A stretch of DNA of 39,489 nucleotides, from the NCBI RefSeq assembly GCF_934372025.1, contig NZ_CAKROJ010000016.1, forward strand, positions 1 to 39,489. Reading direction: 5' to 3'. A program made the translations under genes and the position numbers. The stretch's first letter is position 1; each line of letters opens with the position of its first letter. The notes beneath the pieces were generated by a model. That model did no database searches. It saw only the letters and a list, made by a program, of their open reading frames with translations, and was not told the origin of the DNA. The stretch comes from an uncultured Blautia sp. (GTDB lineage: Bacteria; Bacillota; Clostridia; Lachnospirales; Lachnospiraceae). Shown one piece after another: positions 1 to 8,074 of the stretch.

Positions 1-944
1 CTATTGTACATATTGTCAGGTGTAACCAGTTCACAGCCGGAATTCACATCTTTGTCATAATCTTTCCCTCTGAGCATGCGTACAGTTTCTTTTACACCCA
101 TATACCCCATCTTGAAAGCTTTCTGAACAACAAGGCCTTTGAATACTCCATTTTCCATCAACTGGACAGCTTCCTGCGAACTGTCCACACCGACTACCTG
201 AATCCGGTCTTTCGCTCCGGCCGCCTTGACTGCCCTTGCAGCACCTACTGATGAATATTCGTTCATCCCTGCGATCATCTTGAGATTCGGATATTTTTGC
301 ATAAGTTCATTTGTCAGTTTACGTGATTTCTCGTACTGCGAATCACAATATACAACCTCAACAATATTATCCGCAAGATCTCCAAGGCCTTTGCGGAATC
401 CTTCTTCTCGTTCCACTGCAGTGGATACACCTTTTACATGAGCCACGATCGCAATCTGGTCATCCGGTCCAAGAAGAGTTGCTGCAAATTCTCCCAGTTT
501 TTCTCCTGCCTCCAGGTTATCTGTCGCAACTGTCAGGTCCTGCACCGGCTCATCCGTGTAGGAATCAATAAAACTTAATTTGATTCCTTTTTTCTTTGCT
601 TCTTTAAGAAGTTCTGTTGATTCTGTAAAGCTTGATGGTGAGAAAAGAATTGCATCCGGTTCTTCTTCAATTGCTTCTTTAAGAAGTTCGTTTTGTTTTC
701 CTACATCATTTTCTTCTGAAGGTGCCTTGACTACAATCGTAGCATTATACTCCTGCGCTGCCATTTTTGTTCCAAGAATTACTGACTTCCAGAAATCGTT
801 CGTTTTATCAACCACTTTTGGGATATATACCAGCGATAATTTTCGCTCGTTGATTATTCTTTTCTGATACCAGACTGCTCCACTGGCTCCCACGACCAGA
901 CATGCCACCAGGAGAATACTCAGCCATTTTTTGGTCTTTTTCAT
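1..944 (-). CDS. Sugar-binding protein of ABC-transporter/sensor type (3' end outside window)
   Basis: The reading frame is open from an ATG at 942-944 to the window edge, giving about 314 residues without the C-terminus. The N-terminus is lysine-rich (MKKTKKW) followed by one hydrophobic segment of about 17 residues. It contains LVAC (residues 12-15), which could be a lipobox or part of an uncleaved membrane anchor. The rest has the pattern of the periplasmic-binding-protein type 1 (RbsB-like) family: a first domain with alternating strands and helices and later segments such as GVDSSQEAVQLMENG, typical of its second lobe. The start overlaps the histidine kinase stop by 4 bases (ATGA), so the two are probably translationally coupled. 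With a YesM/YesN pair directly upstream, it may either feed sugar to a transporter beyond the window or present ligand to the kinase. The ligand cannot be predicted. Confidence 0.85.
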   Translation of the reverse strand, partial: MKKTKKWLSILLVACLVVGASGAVWYQKRIINERKLSLVYIPKVVDKTNDFWKSVILGTKMAAQEYNATIVVKAPSEENDVGKQNELLKEAIEEEPDAILFSPSSFTESTELLKEAKKKGIKLSFIDSYTDEPVQDLTVATDNLEAGEKLGEFAATLLGPDDQIAIVAHVKGVSTAVEREEGFRKGLGDLADNIVEVVYCDSQYEKSRKLTNELMQKYPNLKMIAGMNEYSSVGAARAVKAAGAKDRIQVVGVDSSQEAVQLMENGVFKGLVVQKAFKMGYMGVKETVRMLRGKDYDKDVNSGCELVTPDNMYN

Positions 945-2728
945 ATTTTCTCCCCCTGTCTTCCTGGAATTGTAATTGTAGCAATGGTTCCTTTGCCCGG
1001 TTCACTCTTATAGGTAATACCATAATCATCACCGTAATAGAGTTTCAGTCGTTTCTGTACATTATAGACTCCCACTCCATTCGAATGATAATTCACTTTA
1101 TGTTTATCATAAATATGCGCAAGTGTCTCTTCGTCCATTCCAACTCCATCATCAATCACCTGAAGGACTGCATTACCATCCTTCATAAATCCTTTTACAA
1201 TAAGAAGTCCTTTGCTTTCTTTATATTTAAGTCCATGATAGATTGCATTCTCAATGATCGGCTGAAGCACAAGTTTGATCAGAGGTATATATAATATAGA
1301 AGAATCTACATCAATCTGGAATTCCAGTTTGTCTTTGTAACGCATTTTCTGGATTGTGAGATAGCCCCTCGCATACTCTACTTCATTGGCAATCGGCACT
1401 TCTTCGTCTTCATTGCTGATACTCTGTCGCAAAAGTCTGGCCAGTGAAGCAGTCATCAGTACAACCTCTTCATTTTTCTTTCCTTCTGCCATCCAAATAA
1501 TTGAGTCGAGTGTATTATAGAGAAAATGCGGATTTATCTGTGACTGCAAGGCCTTCAGTTCACTCTTACGTTTTTGTTCCTGTTCATGAACATTCTGCTC
1601 CATCAGTTCCTGAATCCTGTGCGTCATCACATCAAAAGACTTTGTCAGACTTCCGATCTCGTTCCTTGAATCAAGAACTACATCAGAGGTACTGAAATCA
1701 CCCTCCTGCACCTTTTTCATAGTATCACAGAGCTTCTGTATCGGAAGTGTGATACTCCTGGACATAAATCTTGAAAATAAAAGTGCAACGATCACCAGTA
1801 CGACTGCAGTCAGCACATAAACAATCTGCGCCTGCCTGCTTTTCCTCAGAAGTTCACTTACACTGGTACAGTCAACGACTGTCCATCCAGTCTTATAAGA
1901 ACGTGAAATAGAATAAAGTTTACCGTTACTTCCTGTTCCGGTCAGAACTGTGTCTTCCTTTGTCTTCATGATCAAAGAAATATTTTCTGTCTGCAGTTCA
2001 TTATAGAGCTGCTGCTGTTGTGGATGATAAACAATATTTCCCTTCGCGTCCAGTATAAATGCATAGCCTTTTGTCCCCACTGTACTCTGATCACAGAGTT
2101 CACTGATTGCACTGTAATTCAGGTCAATGAAAAAAACGCCTTCTTTTTCACCACTGCCACTGCGGTCACGAATACCTCTGCTCAAGGTGATCACCCATGG
2201 TCTCTCGCCACTGATGATATGCTGTACATGTGACGATGTCAGGATCGGTCCATTAGGACTTTTCAGAGCATTTGCATACCAGCTCTGCGTATTGAGATCC
2301 AGATCCTGATTTATAGATTTGCTGCCATCATTGATCAGCATTCTTCCGTTTTTGCTGATGACGCCAACATTTCGAATATCACTTCGGCTGTCAAGAATCG
2401 TCTGCAGCTGGTTAAGGATACGGTAGCGCCCTTCATTATCAATTTCATCTGCAAACAGGTATTCCTGAACATCATCATTACTTGAAATCAGATATGCAAT
2501 ATTTTCCATATAATCAATATAGGAATCTATATTCTGATTCATCTGCTGAATGATCGTATGCGTGTATTCAGAGGAATTTTCAAAAATTGAGGTATTCGTA
2601 AAGTTCATGGAAACACCTGTAACGATCACAACCGCACTTAAGATCAAAACTGCAACTGTGGCAAAAATAATGCTCTGGATACTGCTGAATTTTCCGATAA
2701 ATCTTCCCGACAGATTTTTGTTCTTCAT
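941..2728 (-). CDS. YesM-type sensor histidine kinase
   Basis: This is a 595-residue membrane sensor kinase. A first transmembrane segment (about 14-40) is followed by an extracellular sensor region of about 260 residues that looks like a dCache-type domain. A second transmembrane segment (about 301-320), a HAMP linker and a His_kinase domain follow, with phospho-acceptor H401 in the motif QINPHFLYN. The C-terminal ATPase has an N-box (IIENAIYHG), a G1 box (DDGVGM) and a G2 box (GVGVYNVQKRL). This arrangement is characteristic of the LytS/YesM family, which senses carbohydrates in Firmicutes. It starts inside the stop of the response regulator gene (4-base ATGA overlap) and ends overlapping the sugar-binding protein, so the three form a tight operon. 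The ligand is unknown. Confidence 0.93.
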   Translation of the reverse strand: MKNKNLSGRFIGKFSSIQSIIFATVAVLILSAVVIVTGVSMNFTNTSIFENSSEYTHTIIQQMNQNIDSYIDYMENIAYLISSNDDVQEYLFADEIDNEGRYRILNQLQTILDSRSDIRNVGVISKNGRMLINDGSKSINQDLDLNTQSWYANALKSPNGPILTSSHVQHIISGERPWVITLSRGIRDRSGSGEKEGVFFIDLNYSAISELCDQSTVGTKGYAFILDAKGNIVYHPQQQQLYNELQTENISLIMKTKEDTVLTGTGSNGKLYSISRSYKTGWTVVDCTSVSELLRKSRQAQIVYVLTAVVLVIVALLFSRFMSRSITLPIQKLCDTMKKVQEGDFSTSDVVLDSRNEIGSLTKSFDVMTHRIQELMEQNVHEQEQKRKSELKALQSQINPHFLYNTLDSIIWMAEGKKNEEVVLMTASLARLLRQSISNEDEEVPIANEVEYARGYLTIQKMRYKDKLEFQIDVDSSILYIPLIKLVLQPIIENAIYHGLKYKESKGLLIVKGFMKDGNAVLQVIDDGVGMDEETLAHIYDKHKVNYHSNGVGVYNVQKRLKLYYGDDYGITYKSEPGKGTIATITIPGRQGEKI

Positions 2729-4344
2729 CGGCGATTCTCCCTTGCATATTCCGTTGGTGTACAGCCTGTCATCTTTTTAAACGAAATCCCGAAATAATGC
2801 GGATCTGAAAATCCCACCTTTTCTGCAATCTCATAGTTTTTCATTGTAGTATTTTCAAGCAGTTCTTTTGCTTTTTCCATTCTGGTACGACTCAGAACTT
2901 CCGTAAAGGTTTCTCCCGTCTCATCCTTGAATATCGTACTGAAGTAACTGGTACTGATATTCAGATAAGAACAGATACTGTTCAGACTCAGGTTTGGATC
3001 CATATAATTGCTCTGTATATAGTCAATGGCAAGTCGTGCCTGCCGCTCACTGCTGGAAGTATTCATCTCGGAAAGGATCTCCAAAACCCTGTCCGTATGC
3101 TTTCGTACAACTTTGCAGGCTTCTTCAAAGGATTTCTGATCAGTCACCTGACGCAAAAGTTCATCCCTGTCTTCATGAATTCTGTTCATGTCTGCCGACA
3201 CATCTTCACAGGCCGTGTCCATGGTTCGGATTACCTGCTGCAGATACATACAGGCACGACTTTTTACAACAAGAGCCTGGCGGATAGCTTCTTCAATCCT
3301 GTTCAATATCTGATAAACAGCTTCTTTCTGTCCTGTTTTCATGGTTTCCTTCAGTTCAGACAGCATATCTGACAGATTTATTTCCTGAACAGAATGCTGT
3401 TCCTCCATATCAATAAGAAGGTTTCCACCCAGCAGATAACGGTATTGCAAGGTCTCTACTGCCATATCGTGTGACTGAATCAGTTCTTCTGGTTTCTTCA
3501 CCCATTTACCGATCCCCATAGAAATGTCAAAGCCCATGACTTCTTTTGTTTTCTGCTGGATCTCGCGGCAAATTTCTCTTGTCTTTGTTGTAAAATTCCG
3601 GCTCCATTTTTCTTTGAAGAGAATGCAGACTCGATTATTTCCTTCCTGATAGGCTATTCCTGCATCTTCTCTGGTAACAATTTCATCGCTGATATTAAAC
3701 AGGACAAATGCCATCAGTGCACTTTCCTGTCGTTTTTCTGCATCCAGCTGATACATTCCTGAATAAAGATCGATGTCAAACACAGCTACTCTGTAGCTTG
3801 ATGCAGAAATATCAATTCCCATCTCCGTCAGCCTCTGAATTGTCTGATTAATGTCTGAAGTACAGTTTACAAGTGCTTCCATATTTTTAGAACGGATGAT
3901 TTGTGCATTTTTGCGGTATTTTTCGGAAGTTCTGGTCAGATTCTCCATTTTATTCTGTTCTATACGCTGCTGATCTACTTTTTTCTTCATTTTTTCGATC
4001 ACACCAGTCAGTTCAGTAGCTGTTACCGGTTTGAGCAGGTATTCACTTACACCATACTGAATTGCTTTTTTTGCATATTCGAATTCACCAAAACCGCTGA
4101 ATATGACTATCACGATATCCGGATAATTATCATGCAGAAAACGGCTGAGTTCCATTCCATCCATATATGGCATCAGAATATCCGTCAAAACAATGTCTAC
4201 TTCGTGCTGCTGTACGAATTCTGCGGCCTGTTTTCCATTCTCACAGTCTCCTACTAATTCACAATCCATGCTTTTCCAGTCTATATTTTCTTTGATGGCA
4301 TCTCGAACAAGGATTTCATCATCTACCAATAATATTCGATACAT
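2725..4344 (-). CDS. YesN-type response regulator (REC + AraC DNA-binding domain)
   Basis: The protein has 539 residues. The N-terminal receiver domain (about 1-125) has acidic residues D8/D9, phospho-acceptor D55 in LTDILMPYMDG, and the conserved lysine in LLKP near residue 105. A long middle region (about 130-430) has predicted helices and no family I can name; YesN proteins usually have such a linker. The last 100 residues form an AraC/XylS double helix-turn-helix, with the second-helix signature IAEKVGFSDPHYFGISFKKMTG. It is the partner of the YesM kinase immediately downstream and probably activates a sugar-transport or hydrolase operon. It is the first gene of its operon. A short palindrome (4362-4374, arms CGTAAA/TTTACG) lies just upstream of the start codon and could be a binding site; that is inference. 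Confidence 0.93.
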   Translation of the reverse strand: MYRILLVDDEILVRDAIKENIDWKSMDCELVGDCENGKQAAEFVQQHEVDIVLTDILMPYMDGMELSRFLHDNYPDIVIVIFSGFGEFEYAKKAIQYGVSEYLLKPVTATELTGVIEKMKKKVDQQRIEQNKMENLTRTSEKYRKNAQIIRSKNMEALVNCTSDINQTIQRLTEMGIDISASSYRVAVFDIDLYSGMYQLDAEKRQESALMAFVLFNISDEIVTREDAGIAYQEGNNRVCILFKEKWSRNFTTKTREICREIQQKTKEVMGFDISMGIGKWVKKPEELIQSHDMAVETLQYRYLLGGNLLIDMEEQHSVQEINLSDMLSELKETMKTGQKEAVYQILNRIEEAIRQALVVKSRACMYLQQVIRTMDTACEDVSADMNRIHEDRDELLRQVTDQKSFEEACKVVRKHTDRVLEILSEMNTSSSERQARLAIDYIQSNYMDPNLSLNSICSYLNISTSYFSTIFKDETGETFTEVLSRTRMEKAKELLENTTMKNYEIAEKVGFSDPHYFGISFKKMTGCTPTEYARENRR

Positions 4345-4477
4345 GTATATAATTCCCCCAACGTAAATTTTACGAGTTTGTCAGTATTTTACCATAATTT
4401 CGGGGATTTTTGTACAGAAAAAAGAACATTAGAGAAGAATTGTTGGAGATTTTTTTATTTTACAGGACGCCGGATAT
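4345..4477. other. Gene-free upstream region of the YesN operon
   Basis: The 4345-4957 stretch between the YesN start and the aldo/keto reductase stop has no convincing gene. Its first part holds the putative YesN leader and the 13-base palindrome at 4362-4374. The rest is taken up by the structured repeat (4478-4645), a further inverted repeat (CCATACC near 4712 with GGTATGG near 4743) and the hairpin group at 4789-4958, described separately. Short open frames here are antisense or chance frames through these repeats. Confidence 0.5.
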
Positions 4478-4645
4478 GAGAAGTTCCCCTGTCTGGTGAC
4501 ACGCTGCGTTTCCGGATTTTATTCGTGCGCTTATTTGTCCCTTCCTTTTGTTAACTCGCTGCGCTCAGACAGAACAACGGAAGGGACAGCTAGCACTCAC
4601 AAAATCTCGGAAGCCTCGCTGAGTCACTGGACAGGGGAACTTCTC
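4478..4645 (+). repeat. Structured intergenic repeat, copy A
   Basis: This is a 168-base long inverted repeat. The outer arms are 16-base near-perfect complements (4478-4493 and 4630-4645), and nested stems are visible inside: TGTCCCTTCC pairs with GGAAGGGACA. Short unpaired strings, GCGCTTATT, AACTCGC, GCTCAGACA and GCTAGCA, occur in the same order in two other intergenic copies (38758-38947 and, on the minus strand, 39098-39228), although the stems between them differ. A short string resembling GTAGAAATATAAA follows copies A and B. It has no coding potential of its own. It could be a transcribed structured RNA, a REP/MITE-like element or a terminator element. Confidence 0.8.
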
Positions 4646-4788
4646 ACTCCAGCTGACTGTAGAAATATAAAAAATCCCAAACGGGAGAGAACGGGTGAAG
4701 AACCCACGGAGCCATACCTCATAACAATATCCACACACAACATGGTATGGGATTATTTTGTTTTAAAGCGTGGCCAAATAGGGGGAGT

Positions 4789-4958
4789 CTGAGGGGGAGA
4801 TTCGGCCTTCGCAACTGTGAGATTCTCCCCCTCAGGGTTTTCATGCAGTTTCCAAACTGGAGGGCGGTTGGGCAGTACCCAACAAGTGCAACTGTGAGCG
4901 CCCTCCCCTCGCATATTTTTTTAAATGTCAATTTCAGACGGGACTTGGGGCAGTACCC
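4789..4958. repeat. Group of related GC-rich hairpins
   Basis: Two hairpins with unrelated outer stems share an internal string. The first has 12-base arms at 4789-4800 and 4824-4835 (CTGAGGGGGAGA). The second has 8-base arms at 4859-4866 and 4899-4906 (GGAGGGCG) around a nested hairpin, GTTGGG-CAGTA-CCCAAC (4867-4883). Both contain GCAACTGTGAG (4811-4821 and 4888-4898) just before the closing arm. A third partial unit repeats GGGCAGTACCC (4948-4958, also 4870-4880) and runs into the stop codon of the aldo/keto reductase gene. No U-tract marks them as simple terminators for the leftward operon. Confidence 0.65.
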
Positions 4959-5959
4959 TATTTTACAATGAATCCCTCTTCATCCCACAAATCATGCCAA
5001 TCCTTTGCGCCTTCCCACAGGAACACCTGGCCTTTGACAAGTCTGTTTCCTTTTTCAAGTGTGCCGATCTTTGCCATCTCTTCGTCAGTCAGTGGATCTT
5101 CGGTCACGCATTTCAGATTGCTTACATAGTTATGTACAGAGAATGGAATAGAGATTTCGCCTCTCTGGTGAGCCCATTTCAGTGCGATCAGTGCCGGATG
5201 TACACCGTGTGCTTTTGCAATTTCCTGCATTTCAGGTGTCTGCATGTCTGCAACATCTTCCGGGCAGATATCTCTTTCTGGTCTTCTCGGAGAACCAAGC
5301 GGCATATATCCTACCGGCTGAATGTTGTGGGCTACAAGGTAGTCATACTGTTCCTGCTGCTGGAAGCATGGATGAAGCTCCAGCTCACATGCTGCAGGTT
5401 TGATCTTCATTAATGGAAGGACCGCTTCCAGTTTCGGAATAGTCATATTAGAAATACCGATATAACGAATCTTGCCTTTTTCGACAAGTTCTTCACACTG
5501 GCGGTAAGTATCCATGAATTCTTCCACACTGAATGGTCTGGATTCCGGATTTCTGGAATCTACATCACAGAATGGTGCATGATAGTTCGGGAATGGCCAG
5601 TGGATGAAATACAGATCCACATAATCGCACTGAAGATCCTGAATACTCTTTGTGCAGGCTTCTTCGACCTTTCTGTGCATGTCATTCCATACTTTTGTCA
5701 TGATGAAGAGATCTTTTCGTTCTACCACGCCTTCATCAAAGGCATTTTTGAATACTTCACCTATCTGGGTTTCATTTCCGTAACATGCTGCACAGTCAAA
5801 CATACGATATCCACAGCGGATTGCTCCTGCTACTGCTGCTGAAACATCTTCAGCGCTTACTCTGTCAGAACCAAAGGTTCCCATACCCATACATGGTACT
5901 TCTTCGCCTGACGGAAGGGTTACTTTCGGCACGATTGCCGGATCGATAAATTCTGCCAT
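4958..5959 (-). CDS. Aldo/keto reductase
   Basis: The protein has 333 residues when started at the second of two in-frame ATGs. AGGAGG lies 8 bases before that ATG but only 2 bases before the upstream one. The AKR catalytic tetrad is present: D55, Y60, K89 and H120 (motifs DCAACYGNE, MTKVWN, FIHWPF). The family reduces aldehydes and aldoses with NAD(P)H in the cytosol. It is the last gene of the LacI-type operon, 83 bases after the PfkB kinase, so it may work on the same sugar, for example reducing an aldose to the polyol used by the dehydrogenase upstream in the operon. That role is inference; a general aldehyde-detoxifying reductase is the alternative. Confidence 0.85.
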   Translation of the reverse strand: MAEFIDPAIVPKVTLPSGEEVPCMGMGTFGSDRVSAEDVSAAVAGAIRCGYRMFDCAACYGNETQIGEVFKNAFDEGVVERKDLFIMTKVWNDMHRKVEEACTKSIQDLQCDYVDLYFIHWPFPNYHAPFCDVDSRNPESRPFSVEEFMDTYRQCEELVEKGKIRYIGISNMTIPKLEAVLPLMKIKPAACELELHPCFQQQEQYDYLVAHNIQPVGYMPLGSPRRPERDICPEDVADMQTPEMQEIAKAHGVHPALIALKWAHQRGEISIPFSVHNYVSNLKCVTEDPLTDEEMAKIGTLEKGNRLVKGQVFLWEGAKDWHDLWDEEGFIVK

Positions 5960-6042
5960 TTTCATTTCCTCCTGAATTGTATTATATAGTTTTCGTTATC
6001 ATTTCAAGAATGCCTCGGGATTGTTCCGTGTTTTCATAAATT

Positions 6043-6972
6043 TTAAAGTCTATGTATAACGATCTGTGGAAGTAATTTTTCCATATCTTCCATCACAAAG
6101 AATCCCGTCTCCTCACGCATTGCTGATGCAGCTGAGATCGCACTGGCTCTTCTTAATGTTTCTTCCAATGTAAGGCCTTCGCTCAGACCAAGTGCAAAGC
6201 CTGCGATCATGGAGTCTCCGCAGCCGACGGTATTTACTGCATCAATCTTCGGCACAACTGCACGAAAGATTCCTTCTTCACCTACTGCAATAGAACCGTC
6301 TGCCCCAAGTGAAACTGCTACGATGTCAACACCTTTAGCGTGGATTGTCTTTGCTGCTTCAATAATGTCCTGAATATCATCGCACTGCTTGCCTGTCAGC
6401 ATCCGGATCTCGTCAATGTTTGGTTTGATCAGTGTCGGGCAGGCTTCGATTCCCATCTCCAGAAGCTTTCCACTTGTATCAAGGATCACTGGTTTTCCAG
6501 CTTCTTTCACGATTCTGACCAGTCTCTGGTATGCCGTTCCATCAAGTCCCTTCGGAACACTTCCTGACATGGAAACAACATCTGCGTTCTTTACCAACTC
6601 TCTGAATTTCTTTTCGAACCCCTGAAAATCTGCCTCTGTAAGAGTGAAGCCCGGCTCAAGAAATTCAGTCTGCACATGATTGACTTCATCCCAGATATTG
6701 ATGCAGGATCTGCTCTCTGCATCCACATGGTAAAAATCTCCTTTGATTCCAAATGGCTTCAGGGCATCTTCGATATAATTTCCTGCATGTCCACCTACAA
6801 ATCCGGTAGCAACTACTTCTGCCCCATAGATAGAGGCCGGTTTTGACACGTTAAGACCCTTTCCTCCCGGAACATAAGAACATTCTTTTACTCGGTTTAC
6901 TTCACCAACTTTAAAATCATCTACCACATATCGCTTATCGATTGCGGCATTTAATGTTACTGTAAGTATCAT
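6043..6972 (-). CDS. PfkB-family hexose-phosphate kinase (tagatose-6-phosphate or fructose-1-phosphate kinase)
   Basis: This is a 309-residue cytosolic sugar kinase of the FruK/LacC branch of the PfkB/ribokinase family. The N-terminal signature with YVPGGKGLNVSK is present, as is the C-terminal signature NTVGCGDSMIAG with catalytic base D253 and anion hole GCGD. Family members phosphorylate fructose-1-phosphate, fructose-6-phosphate or tagatose-6-phosphate to the bisphosphate. The gene starts 1 base after the GatD-like dehydrogenase stop, so they are translationally coupled. A bisphosphate aldolase heads the same operon. This makes tagatose-6-phosphate kinase the most consistent assignment, giving tagatose-1,6-bisphosphate. 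Family membership is secure; the substrate is inferred. Confidence 0.9.
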   Translation of the reverse strand: MILTVTLNAAIDKRYVVDDFKVGEVNRVKECSYVPGGKGLNVSKPASIYGAEVVATGFVGGHAGNYIEDALKPFGIKGDFYHVDAESRSCINIWDEVNHVQTEFLEPGFTLTEADFQGFEKKFRELVKNADVVSMSGSVPKGLDGTAYQRLVRIVKEAGKPVILDTSGKLLEMGIEACPTLIKPNIDEIRMLTGKQCDDIQDIIEAAKTIHAKGVDIVAVSLGADGSIAVGEEGIFRAVVPKIDAVNTVGCGDSMIAGFALGLSEGLTLEETLRRASAISAASAMREETGFFVMEDMEKLLPQIVIHRL

Positions 6973-6973
6973 C

Positions 6974-8026
6974 TTATTCTTCCTCGTTTGATAAAAGAAT
7001 CTTTCCTTTTACAAGTCCCGGTGTTTTAAATAACTGGAATGCTTCCTGTGCCTGGCTCATCGGAATCTTTTTGTAAATAAAGCCCGGATCAAATTTCAGC
7101 TGGCCGGTTGCAAAATAATGTGCGGTCAGATCCCATTCACGTCCCGGGAATGGTGCGCTGTAGGACATCCAGGAACCTGTCAGTTTGAATTCTTTACGGT
7201 TCATGTTCTCCCACTGTGCCGGAGTAAATGTCAGATTCTCGTGAGGTGTTCCGATAAAGCAGACATGTGCTTTGTTTGCAGCCAGTTCGAATGCCATATG
7301 CATTGTCGGAACCTGTCCCGCTGTCTCAAATACAAAACCATAGCCCTTGCCGCCTGTGATCGCCATGGCTTTTTCCATGTAACCCTCTTCTTTTGTGTTG
7401 ATCACTTCATCTGCTCCAAGACGTTTTGCAAGTTCAAGACGTTCATCACTGATATCAAAAACAACAACTTTCTTGGAACCAAAAATCTTTGTCCACTGCA
7501 TAGTAAACATTCCGACAGTACCACCGCCGAGGATAGCAACATATTCACCGCCATGATAATCGTTCTGGAATACACCGTGGATTGCGACTGTTGCAGGCTC
7601 AAACATTGCCCCCTGTTCATACGGAACACTGCTGTCAAAAGGAACTGCGTTCTGCTCCGGTACAACTACATAGTCTGCATTGCTTCCCTGCTGTCTGGAA
7701 CCGATAAAGCTGTAATGTTTGCAAAGAGAAAAGTTACCCTGCTGACAGTCATCACATTTCATGCACGGAAGAAGTGGTGCACCGGAAACACGGTCTCCGA
7801 CTTTTACTTTTGTCACGCCTTCGCCAACTTCCACTACATCTCCTGAAAATTCATGTCCGAGTACGATCGGATAGAAATGAACTCCATGATTTAAAACACG
7901 AGGGATATCAGATCCACAGATACCTGAGTATTTTACTTTGATCTTAACGGTTCCTTTGGTCACCTTTGGTTCTTCAACTTCCTGATACTGTACGTCTTCA
8001 TTTGCAACTACTACTGCTGCTTTCAT
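6974..8026 (-). CDS. gatD: GatD-like zinc-dependent polyol-phosphate dehydrogenase
   Basis: This is a 350-residue medium-chain zinc dehydrogenase. The catalytic-zinc residues are in GICGSD and GHEFSG, and a four-cysteine structural zinc loop follows PLLPC (C-x2-C-x2-C-x7-C). The Rossmann fold has GGGTVG. Several segments match what I recall of E. coli galactitol-1-phosphate 5-dehydrogenase: CGSDIPRVL, HFYPIVLGHEFSG, FIGSR and GSWMSYSAPFPGREW. That enzyme oxidises galactitol-1-phosphate to tagatose-6-phosphate with NAD+. A free-polyol dehydrogenase (galactitol to tagatose) is the main alternative. No PTS component is visible, so galactitol-1-phosphate would have to come from a kinase. The gene sits between the FGGY kinase and the PfkB kinase. 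A small hairpin (GGAGGG/CCCTCC, about 8047-8062) precedes it in the mRNA. Confidence 0.85.
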   Translation of the reverse strand: MKAAVVVANEDVQYQEVEEPKVTKGTVKIKVKYSGICGSDIPRVLNHGVHFYPIVLGHEFSGDVVEVGEGVTKVKVGDRVSGAPLLPCMKCDDCQQGNFSLCKHYSFIGSRQQGSNADYVVVPEQNAVPFDSSVPYEQGAMFEPATVAIHGVFQNDYHGGEYVAILGGGTVGMFTMQWTKIFGSKKVVVFDISDERLELAKRLGADEVINTKEEGYMEKAMAITGGKGYGFVFETAGQVPTMHMAFELAANKAHVCFIGTPHENLTFTPAQWENMNRKEFKLTGSWMSYSAPFPGREWDLTAHYFATGQLKFDPGFIYKKIPMSQAQEAFQLFKTPGLVKGKILLSNEEE

Positions 8027-8074
8027 GATATATTTTTTCTCCTTTCATAAAGGAGGGAAACGCCCTCCCTGCTT

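Noticed and set aside
4445..4960. Insertion sequence or its remnant
   Set aside because: Long inverted repeats are present, but no transposase fragment or target duplication could be seen; nested covarying stems fit a structured repeat better.
7118..7846. 242-codon plus-strand frame opposite the GatD-like dehydrogenase
   Set aside because: Antisense shadow of a well-supported gene, with no ribosome site or motif.
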